7,524 nucleotides of DNA from the NCBI GenBank assembly GCA_938009275.1, contig CALLHY010000020.1:1-7524 (forward strand), read 5' to 3'. Shown in pieces: positions 1-5,354 of the stretch. Origin of the DNA: an uncultured bacterium (lineage in GTDB: Bacteria; Cloacimonadota; Cloacimonadia; Cloacimonadales; Cloacimonadaceae). Both the position numbers and the translations under genes were made by a program. The notes beneath the pieces are model-generated. The model made no database searches. It had not been told where the DNA came from and was given only the letters and a program-made list of their open reading frames with translations. How positions within the stretch are numbered: the first letter of the stretch is position 1; every line of letters starts with the position of its first letter.

Positions 1-16
1 GAGCGACAGATACTAG

Positions 17-36
17 CCTGAGGCGTAAGCCTCAGG
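17..36. other. Stable 8-bp hairpin with GNRA-type loop
   Basis: CCTGAGGC (17-24), loop GTAA (25-28), GCCTCAGG (29-36). Read on the plus strand the loop is a GUAA tetraloop of the GNRA class. A second stem follows at CCCAC 46-50 with GTGGG 67-71, enclosing CAAG/CTTG. The pair looks like a structured RNA or an interspersed repeat truncated by the window's left edge; I cannot name it. Confidence 0.4.
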
Positions 37-72
37 AACAAGGCACCCACCAATACCAAGCCCCTTGTGGGC

Positions 73-360
73 GACACAATGGAATATTTTTACAATGAGT
101 TAAAGAGCTAAAGAGAAAAGAGAGATTAACAGTTAAGCCAAGTACTACATATCCAGAGTGGCATCCATCAGGAGTTAACAATCAACGAATATTGCCTGTA
201 CATAGTGGTAGCATTCGACATTATGTTTTAGTAACCACAGAGGGAAATCAGAGAAAAGCAGAGACGGGAATTAGGTTTCTAAGATCTAAGAACTGCATAT
301 ATTATGCAGTACACAAAACAAAATTTGAAATGCGAGTTCCACACGCTGTGTTCCTCTCGA
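73..360. other. Gene-free left end
   Basis: I see no supportable gene on either strand. The stretch holds a purine-rich run (about 100-125), the 292-310 hairpin, and three CAGAG motifs at 238-242, 249-253 and 259-263, spaced 10-11 bp apart. These lie within a TAACCACAGAGGG-type sequence that recalls CCACAGAG-type repeats in other bacterial intergenic regions. Confidence 0.5.
292..310. other. AT-rich hairpin downstream of the 798-aa gene
   Basis: ACTGCATA (292-299) and TATGCAGT (303-310) form an 8-bp perfect stem with a 3-nt loop. On the minus strand it is followed by TCTTAGATCTTAG rather than a clean T run. It is about 110 nt past the stop of the 798-residue gene, so it could mark the end of that transcript, but it lacks the usual terminator tail. 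Confidence 0.35.
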
Positions 361-408
361 CCCCAGCACACCAGCACCCCAGCACACCAGCACCCCAGCA
401 CACCAGCA
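361..408. repeat. Tandem repeat, three perfect 16-bp units
   Basis: CCCCAGCACACCAGCA occurs three times without change at 361-376, 377-392 and 393-408. Each unit is itself two similar 8-mers (CCCCAGCA and CACCAGCA). It begins 10 nt beyond the stop of the 798-residue gene and lies outside the coding frame; 16 is not a multiple of 3. On the minus strand it is G-rich (TGCTGGGG and TGCTGGTG alternating). A single 8-bp unit is found at the corresponding position after the paralogous gene, so this array looks like a local expansion and is likely length-variable. Confidence 0.93.
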
Positions 409-872
409 CCCTAACACCTATTTCATCAACACCATCTTCCCCTGGCATTGCTGCTTACCGCTTACTATCCGGTAGAGATACATTCCGCTACTCACAGGCT
501 GATTATGCTTATCCCTGCCGTCCCACTGCACCGTGTGCGTTCCCGCTGCCATATCTGAGTATAAGAGCTTGCGCACCAACTGCCCCTTCAGGTTATACAC
601 GCCAAGCTCCGTTAATCCCCCCACAGGTAATTGGAAGCGGATGGTGGTCTCGGGATTAAAGGGATTGGGATAGTTAGTAGCAGATATGCCCCCGCTAAGC
701 TGAGGGATTACAGGATCATCATTCGCCGCAGGGGGTGCACCAAACTCATAGCAGCCCATGTCTATCACACTATTCCACACGCGCATATTACCCGCCAGGT
801 CATACGGCAAGAGGCTAAGGCCGCTTATGTCCGGCGTTCCTGCATCTATGCAGGGGGAAGCATCGGCAAGGC
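409..872 (-). repeat. Long direct repeat, copy 1 (3' end of the 798-aa gene plus flank)
   Basis: This 464-bp segment aligns without any gap to 4891-5354 (constant offset 4482). I counted about 27 mismatches by eye, roughly 94% identity. It codes for the shared C-terminal ~150 residues from LADASPCIDAG to the stop and continues at least 9 nt past the stop codon. Only five amino-acid differences result (V/I, A/V, Q/H, V/I, D/N), so most base changes are silent. Upstream of 872 the similarity ends abruptly. Confidence 0.92.
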
Positions 873-2814
873 GCAGATAATTTGCGCTACCGGCGGTAGT
901 GCTGGCAAACAAAGAACCTTCGCTAAGGTTATGCTCTCCATAGGCTAAGGTATTTAGAAATGAAGTATTCTGAATATTGGCTATGCCACCACGGATATAG
1001 CTGTAATCTACATTCAGATTACACGCTTGTTGCTGCGCTGATGGACTATACATCACTATTTCCTTGTTCGCATCGGGATTGTAGAAAATATTGTTCCGCA
1101 TACTTACATTGCCAAGTAAGCCCACTGCTGCTACAGAGCCATAGTTATTATGGAAAGTACAGTTATTAACTTCCAGGTTACTGCTGTTATTACTGCCAAA
1201 GAATATGGCTCGGTCGTTATTGGTTCTAATGTTATCAAACAGGCTGTTGTTTATCTTGATGCTCGCGTCTTGTGTCGTCATACTGTCCCAGACAGAAAAA
1301 TGCATTGTAGGTTGATCGTTTTGAACACTTATGTTGCTAAATTCGCAGTTTTCTATGGCAAGGGAATCTGCTACCCAAATGCTAATCATGGATAGACCGC
1401 TATATAGGGGGTCATCAGATACATAAGTGGAATGGATGTTCTCGAAAGTTGAATTGATGATATTCGCATTATACACTTGCATCAATTGAACGCCAATCTC
1501 AGGTGTAACGATGTTCCTTACAACTATGGAATCAAGAACACAAGAAAACAACTGGTATATTTGTAAAGCACCACGTTTATTCGGGTGAAGCTCAGAAATA
1601 ACTATATCTGATAATATAAGGTCAGTTTGTGAACCTACGTTTTTAAAACCAGATCTACCACTAGAGACCTCTTCCGTAATAGTAATCCCTCTTATTGTCA
1701 CATTTTTGCTCGATAAAGCATCTATATAGCGAGGAAATCCCAATGTGTTTATTATTGAAGAGGTTAGGGTAACCAAACCTGAACCTGCACCAATGATATT
1801 AGTGAATGACTTTACCGGAATGGGGTATATCTGCGCATCTCCACCCTCTTCATACACTCCTGGCATAATATAAACACTCTTAACATTCAAGCTATCTGCT
1901 GCAATACGGTGCACGGCTTTAGCAATAGTTTTCATCGCCTCACCGGGGCTTAAGCCACTGTTATTGTCGTTACCATCGGGGCTTACAAATATGTTGTGAT
2001 TCACTTCTTCCCGATATCCATTTAGTGGAAAAACAGTATCATGATATTGAGCCAAAGAGGATAGATTATTATGCCTACCCACATAGAAGGAATTTGGAGG
2101 TGTGACAGATAATGTATCTAAGTAAATTTCTAAATTTGCTTTGATGTCTATCACAGATATATCTACTGGGGCGGTACCGTAGTTCTCAAAAACAGAACAT
2201 CTGTTAACAGAATCATAAATAATAGTAGGTGTATGCGAATTTGCGCCAACATGCATAATTCCTGCGCCTTGTGCAATCGAGTAATTATTGTGAATTCTAA
2301 GCCCACTTAAGAAAATTGAGCACTTAAGGGTACTTAAACCTGCACCACTCCCTGCATAGTTGTTATATATATCGCAATTGATTATAGATACCGAGGAGTT
2401 TGTTTGAACCAATATTCCACCTCCTCTGGTAAGCTCATCGTAGGTTAGATAACCTGTTCCATTGGTAATGGTAAAACCCCTTATGGTGGCATTCTGTTCG
2501 GCATTGCGAAAGGCAACGCAAGAGCCATTGCGATTGCCGTCGATAATGGTTTGGCTAATGTAGGCGCTGTCATTGGTTGTGGCTTCCAAACTACATACTG
2601 TAATGGATTTGCCAATGTAATCTATATTCTCTATGTATCTACCGGGATGTACCAGAATTGTATCGCCGTTATTGGCAGCTTCTATGGCAGCTTGAATGGA
2701 GCTGTATTGCCCACTGCCATCTATCGCTACATTCAGCGTTATGGCAAAGCTTACTATGGTAAATGCCACCATAAGGGTTACCAATAAAAGTCTCTTCATT
2801 GTTGCACCATTCAT
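418..2814 (-). CDS. Secreted right-handed beta-helix protein with DUF1565-like segment, choice-of-anchor Q-like motif and C-terminal FlgD-like/sorting domain
   Basis: A 798-residue exported protein, probably surface-attached or released; no enzymatic activity can be assigned. The start at 2814 is preferred over Met6 because AAAGGA lies 7 nt before it, while nothing similar precedes Met6. Residues 7-24 form a signal peptide with likely cleavage after SFA (22-24). Residues 33-60 (GSGQYSSIQAAIEAANNGDT, then HPGRY) are the typical opening of pectate-lyase-like/NosD-like beta-helices. A first helix follows to about 270. Residues 274-320 (FVSPDGNDNNSG, MKTIAKAV, YIMPGVY) match the DUF1565 pattern and open a second helix to about 640 rich in N-N-x-F-x-N turns. 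Residues 649-691 (ASPCIDAG, DLAGNMR, DMGCYEF) resemble the choice-of-anchor Q pattern. Residues 715-798 are a FlgD-Ig/T9SS type A-like C-terminal domain (YPNPFNPETTI, NLKGQLV, SGMYLYRI) ending KMVLMK. The last 150 residues nearly match the protein at 4900-7248. Beta-helix fold is secure; substrate and partner are unknown. Confidence 0.9.
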   Translation of the reverse strand: MNGATMKRLLLVTLMVAFTIVSFAITLNVAIDGSGQYSSIQAAIEAANNGDTILVHPGRYIENIDYIGKSITVCSLEATTNDSAYISQTIIDGNRNGSCVAFRNAEQNATIRGFTITNGTGYLTYDELTRGGGILVQTNSSVSIINCDIYNNYAGSGAGLSTLKCSIFLSGLRIHNNYSIAQGAGIMHVGANSHTPTIIYDSVNRCSVFENYGTAPVDISVIDIKANLEIYLDTLSVTPPNSFYVGRHNNLSSLAQYHDTVFPLNGYREEVNHNIFVSPDGNDNNSGLSPGEAMKTIAKAVHRIAADSLNVKSVYIMPGVYEEGGDAQIYPIPVKSFTNIIGAGSGLVTLTSSIINTLGFPRYIDALSSKNVTIRGITITEEVSSGRSGFKNVGSQTDLILSDIVISELHPNKRGALQIYQLFSCVLDSIVVRNIVTPEIGVQLMQVYNANIINSTFENIHSTYVSDDPLYSGLSMISIWVADSLAIENCEFSNISVQNDQPTMHFSVWDSMTTQDASIKINNSLFDNIRTNNDRAIFFGSNNSSNLEVNNCTFHNNYGSVAAVGLLGNVSMRNNIFYNPDANKEIVMYSPSAQQQACNLNVDYSYIRGGIANIQNTSFLNTLAYGEHNLSEGSLFASTTAGSANYLRLADASPCIDAGTPDISGLSLLPYDLAGNMRVWNSVIDMGCYEFGAPPAANDDPVIPQLSGGISATNYPNPFNPETTIRFQLPVGGLTELGVYNLKGQLVRKLLYSDMAAGTHTVQWDGRDKHNQPVSSGMYLYRIVSGKQQCQGKMVLMK

Positions 2815-2821
2815 CTATGAA

Positions 2822-2827
2822 TCCTTT
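2822..2827 (-). promoter_or_regulatory. Shine-Dalgarno site deciding the 798-aa start
   Basis: AAAGGA on the minus strand ends 7 nt before the ATG at 2814. The next in-frame ATG (2799) has no purine-rich site ahead of it, so the longer form is favoured. Confidence 0.7.
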
Positions 2828-2836
2828 TCTCTCTCA

Positions 2837-2842
2837 GTTATA
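2837..2842 (-). promoter_or_regulatory. Possible -10 element for the 798-aa gene
   Basis: TATAAC on the minus strand lies 22 nt before the start codon and would give a leader of about 16 nt carrying the AAAGGA site. No -35 box is found at normal spacing; ATGACA at the edge of the palindromic repeat is 22 nt away, which is too far for a standard sigma-70 promoter. FCB bacteria often use other promoter forms, so this is tentative. Confidence 0.25.
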
Positions 2843-2864
2843 TTCTTTCATGTCTGGCATTGCC

Positions 2865-2927
2865 TGTCATTCCCGCGCAGGCGGGAATCCAGCCTATTAC
2901 TGGATCCCTGCCTTCGCAGGGATGACA
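2865..2927. repeat. 63-bp palindromic interspersed-type repeat made of two hairpins
   Basis: Two 28-bp arms (2865-2892 and 2900-2927) are inverted copies matching at 23 of 28 positions around a 7-nt centre. Each arm is also a perfect 8-bp hairpin: ATTCCCGC/GCGGGAAT with loop GCAG at 2869-2888, and ATCCCTGC/GCAGGGAT with loop CTTC at 2904-2923. Four of the five arm-to-arm differences form two compensating pairs that preserve these stems. The TCATTCCCGCG...GCGGGAATCC core resembles palindromic repeats dispersed in many bacterial genomes. It sits in the gap between the 457- and 798-residue genes, 38 nt after one stop and 51 nt before the next start, and could shape the 3' end of the upstream mRNA. 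Confidence 0.85.
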
Positions 2928-2964
2928 AGGGAGAGCAGAGCCCTCCCTTGCTAATTTACATCAC

Positions 2965-4338
2965 TTACTTCATCAGCATCATCTTTTTGGTGATGCTTCC
3001 TTCATTGGTGGTCAGGCGGTATTGATACAATCCGCTGGCTACCTTCCTGCCATACTTGTCTGTTCCGTTCCACACCACTTTATGCGGCCCGCTAACCTTG
3101 GTTTCGTTAATCAAGGTCTTTACTAATTGTCCCTTAAGATTGAATATCTCTATCTTGGCAAGCCCATCAGAGGCAATCTCATAACTAATGCTTGTCTCAG
3201 GGTTAAAGGGATTGGGATAGTTTGGATACAGTGCAGTTTTGGGGATAACGGGATTGATGTCGGTAGCTGAGTTTAGCGTAAGCTCGTAGTATTTTACACC
3301 ATAATCACTATTGAGCTTTATGCTGTTGGAATCCAGCTTACAACGCTGCTTAACGTTATCCACTGCCTTGGAATCAAAATACATCACCAATTCGCAGTCT
3401 TCCGGATTTAATGCTTCATATTTGTCCAGATAGGCACATAGGTCGGTGTAGTTACCTTCAACCTTTACCGCACCCTTGCATTCTCCATCCACATACAAGC
3501 CAATCTCGGAGGGTAACACTTCAATACCGCTTAGGTCTATGAACATCGGCATGTAATCAAGCTTCTCAACGTATTCAAAAGCCGTTGCCTTGGGTCTTAC
3601 TTTCGGGTCAATCGGGGTTACATTGCTCCACGCGAAGCTGCAATCTTCGGTAACGGTTATTATTACCATATCTCCATAGTTCAAAGTTAAGTTACCGGGG
3701 CTAACCTTCCAGAACCCATTGCCTTTGATGGCACTCCAGTATTGAGTTCTTATGGATGTTACCTTGTCCAGTATCGAAGCCAGGGCTGTAAATGGACTGG
3801 TACTTTGAGGCAGGAAATAGCCTATCCAGTTCTCATTTACATCTGTTGAACTATCGGCAGGGTGGGCAAAGAGATTTATAACCGTATTGGGTGCTTGGAT
3901 AAAGCCTGGGGTTGGGATTTGAATTGCTTGTGTAACCCCTGGCTGGAGCTGAATCTTATAACCAAAAAGGCTGCTGGCTATTTGATTCCCGTTCAGTAAT
4001 AGAGTTTGGTCATAATGCATATAGATCGGGTTATATCTGCCATCTTTCCAAGTAACACTGCTCAGTATTTCTGGATCTGCAATCGGAGCAAAGAAGTTTG
4101 AGTTCGTTGTGTAGCCATTAGTAATCCGATTCAGTACTGGGAAGCTCATCCATTTCGGGGTTCCCCCTGTTGGCATTGTATAATCTTCACGGGTATGGCT
4201 AGTAGCAGGATATGCACCAATATCAGAGGGAGTGCCCTGAACAACTTGGCATTCTTGAGGTAGTCTATCCGTAGCATATGATGTTACCAACAGTGACTGT
4301 ATCAATAATATCGCAATCAAGATATGTGTTAATTTCAT
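2965..4338 (-). CDS. Secreted protein with WMSFP-type beta module and C-terminal FlgD-like/sorting domain
   Basis: A 457-residue exported protein of unknown function. Residues 1-22 are a signal peptide (hydrophobic core ILIAILLIQSLLV, cleavage likely after SYA). Residues 35-44 (GTPSDIGAYP) resemble the end of a choice-of-anchor Q motif, although no beta-helix precedes it. Residues 62-240 form a module with KWMSFPVLN, a GYKIQL strand, NENWIGYFLPQSTSPF, IRTQYWSAI and LNYGDMVIITV. I have the impression that this module occurs after beta-helices in Cloacimonadota-type exported proteins, but could not search for it. Residues 241-355 look like a second beta domain with three cysteines at 287, 301 and 315. 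Residues 371-457 are the FlgD-Ig-like C-terminal domain (YPNPFNPETSI, FNLKGQLVKTL, VVWNGTD, ASGLYQYRL) ending KKMMLMK. The gene starts 13 nt after a small lipoprotein gene and is probably cotranscribed and translationally coupled with it. Its ribosome-binding region contains eight consecutive G. Confidence 0.88.
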   Translation of the reverse strand: MKLTHILIAILLIQSLLVTSYATDRLPQECQVVQGTPSDIGAYPATSHTREDYTMPTGGTPKWMSFPVLNRITNGYTTNSNFFAPIADPEILSSVTWKDGRYNPIYMHYDQTLLLNGNQIASSLFGYKIQLQPGVTQAIQIPTPGFIQAPNTVINLFAHPADSSTDVNENWIGYFLPQSTSPFTALASILDKVTSIRTQYWSAIKGNGFWKVSPGNLTLNYGDMVIITVTEDCSFAWSNVTPIDPKVRPKATAFEYVEKLDYMPMFIDLSGIEVLPSEIGLYVDGECKGAVKVEGNYTDLCAYLDKYEALNPEDCELVMYFDSKAVDNVKQRCKLDSNSIKLNSDYGVKYYELTLNSATDINPVIPKTALYPNYPNPFNPETSISYEIASDGLAKIEIFNLKGQLVKTLINETKVSGPHKVVWNGTDKYGRKVASGLYQYRLTTNEGSITKKMMLMK

Positions 4339-4351
4339 TAGTCCCCCCCCT
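4339..4351 (-). promoter_or_regulatory. Ribosome-binding region with G8 homopolymer before the 457-aa gene
   Basis: The whole gap between the lipoprotein stop and the next ATG is A, eight G (4350-4343), then ACTA. With the preceding AA of the stop codon it gives AAAGG followed by a G run, which must serve as the Shine-Dalgarno site. Loss or gain of a G by polymerase slippage would change its strength and its spacing from the ATG without altering either coding frame. Confidence 0.7.
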
Positions 4352-4498
4352 TTACTTTGTCTTACAATTCACTTTCAGTCCAATGCCAGCACCATTGGCT
4401 AATCCCAGAATTGCGCCAGCTTTTAATTTTCCAGATTGTTCACCACAAAGACATGATGATAACATCAAGCAAACAATTAAAGCACTATAACGCTTCAT
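4352..4498 (-). CDS. Small glycine-zipper lipoprotein (48 aa)
   Basis: A short reading frame with strong start evidence: AGGAG lies 5 nt before the ATG at 4498 and the frame ends in TAA at 4352-4354. Residues 2-3 (KR) followed by a hydrophobic stretch and LSSC at 13-16 form a type II signal peptide with a lipobox, so Cys16 is predicted to be lipidated, leaving a 33-residue mature chain. Glycines at 28, 32, 36 and 40 give a perfect GxxxGxxxGxxxG zipper in the segment GAILGLANGAGIGL, a pattern known to pack membrane helices closely. Further cysteines are at 10, 18 and 45. It lies 13 nt upstream of the 457-residue secreted protein on the same strand, so the two probably form a transcription unit. 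It could instead be a small entericidin-like or leader peptide; I recognise no named family. Coding is inferred from the ribosome-binding site, lipobox and spacing together. Confidence 0.72.
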   Translation of the reverse strand: MKRYSALIVCLMLSSCLCGEQSGKLKAGAILGLANGAGIGLKVNCKTK

Positions 4499-4899
4499 AA
4501 GCTCTCCTGTATATGTTTAGCGAAAAAGCTAAGATACAATCGTCAGTCATTCTTTACCCAAATGCTAATCCTCCGCATGGGTGAATGGAACATTTGTATT
4601 CAAGCTTTAACGCATCATACTGCGTCAACTGCATAGTTCTTATTCTGTTATAAGGCGTCAAGATATATTTGCTGTTTTTCGCATCCCCCCATTTTGCAAA
4701 CAAGGAGTAACCTGTTGGATTTCATCATGCCATTGGCATAGTATAGCTTGATGTTACGGATCGATACTTAGCACAAGCATCCGTTAGGAAGCCTCATGGG
4801 GAACATCATAGGAATATCCCCCTTGTCTCCCTATCGTTCATCTCTCTATCAAGGAAGCACAGTGTTACAATTATACCGAGCCCCCCAGCACCCTAACAC
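4499..4899 (-). other. 401-bp gap with possible decayed coding remnant
   Basis: No intact gene is evident. On the minus strand one frame from about 4833 reads protein-like (GDIPMMFPMRLPNGCLC), meets TAA at 4768-4770 and continues as VSIRNIKLYYANGMMKSN. A neighbouring frame then stays open from 4721 to TAA at 4554-4556 for 55 codons (start NPTGYSLFAKWGDAKN, end CSIHPCGGLAFG). One frameshift plus one stop would join them into a single ~90-residue chain. Open stretches of this length also arise by chance. Other contents are a 13-bp palindrome ATGCCAATGGCAT at 4727-4739, a G6 run near 4685-4690 and TATAAT on the minus strand at 4870-4875. Confidence 0.3.
4504..4508 (-). promoter_or_regulatory. 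Shine-Dalgarno site of the small lipoprotein gene
   Basis: AGGAG (extended AGGAGA) on the minus strand lies 5 nt before the ATG at 4498. This is the strongest ribosome-binding site in the window and the main support for calling the 48-residue frame a gene. Confidence 0.72.
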
Positions 4900-5354
4900 C
4901 TATTTCATCAGCACCATCTTTCCCTGGCATTGCTGCTTACCGCTTACTATCCGGTAGAGATACATCCCGCTGCTCACAGGCTGATTATGCTTATCCCTGC
5001 CGTTCCACTGCACTGTGTGCGTTCCCGCTGCCATATCTGAGTATAAGAGCTTGCGCACCAATTGCCCCTTCAGGTTATAAATGCCAAGCTCCGTTAATCC
5101 ACCCACAGGCAAATGGAAGCGGATGGTGGTTTCGGGATTAAAGGGATTGGGATAGTTAGTAGCAGATATACCTCCGCTGAGCTGAGGGATTACGGGATCA
5201 TCATTCGCCACAGGGGGAGCACCAAACTCATAACAGCCCATGTCTATTATACTATTCCACACGCGCATATTACCCGCCAGGTCATAAGGCAAAAGGCTTA
5301 GGCCGCTTATGTCCGGTGTTCCTGCGTCTATGCAGGGGGAAGCATCGGCAAGGC
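4891..5354 (-). repeat. Long direct repeat, copy 2 (3' end of the 782-aa gene plus flank)
   Basis: This is the partner of 409-872, in the same orientation. The similarity runs a few bases further into the 3' flank: 4883-4890 (CCCCAGCA) matches 401-408 (CACCAGCA) with one mismatch. That half-unit is the same motif that is tandemly amplified after the other gene. The repeat ends abruptly at 5354, at the codons just before LADAS. Confidence 0.92.

Noticed and set aside
361..408. CRISPR array
   Set aside because: The units are contiguous with no spacers and only 16 bp long, so this is a simple tandem repeat.
361..408. Chi-like recombination sites (GCTGGTGT on the minus strand, 7 of 8 to the E. 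coli Chi)
   Set aside because: Chi sequences differ between phyla and the match is imperfect; the resemblance follows from the repeat composition.
192..659. Plus-strand 155-codon open frame over the tandem repeat and the end of the 798-aa gene
   Set aside because: It has a His/Pro/Thr-rich low-complexity core produced by the 16-bp repeat, and its second half is antisense to a well-supported gene. No ribosome-binding site was seen.
631..1395. Three plus-strand open frames of 69-105 codons
   Set aside because: All are antisense to the 798-aa beta-helix gene and have no family features; the first recurs at 5113-5301 only because the underlying gene segment is duplicated.
2851..2870. Imperfect 10-bp direct repeat TGTCTGGCAT / TGCCTGTCAT as a target-site duplication of the palindromic repeat
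   Set aside because: Both copies are on the same side of the element and differ at two positions; no matching flank is seen on the other side.
4870..4875. Perfect TATAAT on the minus strand as a promoter for the lipoprotein-457-aa unit
   Set aside because: No -35 box lies at suitable spacing and it is over 370 nt from the start codon. Kept only as a note in the gap description.
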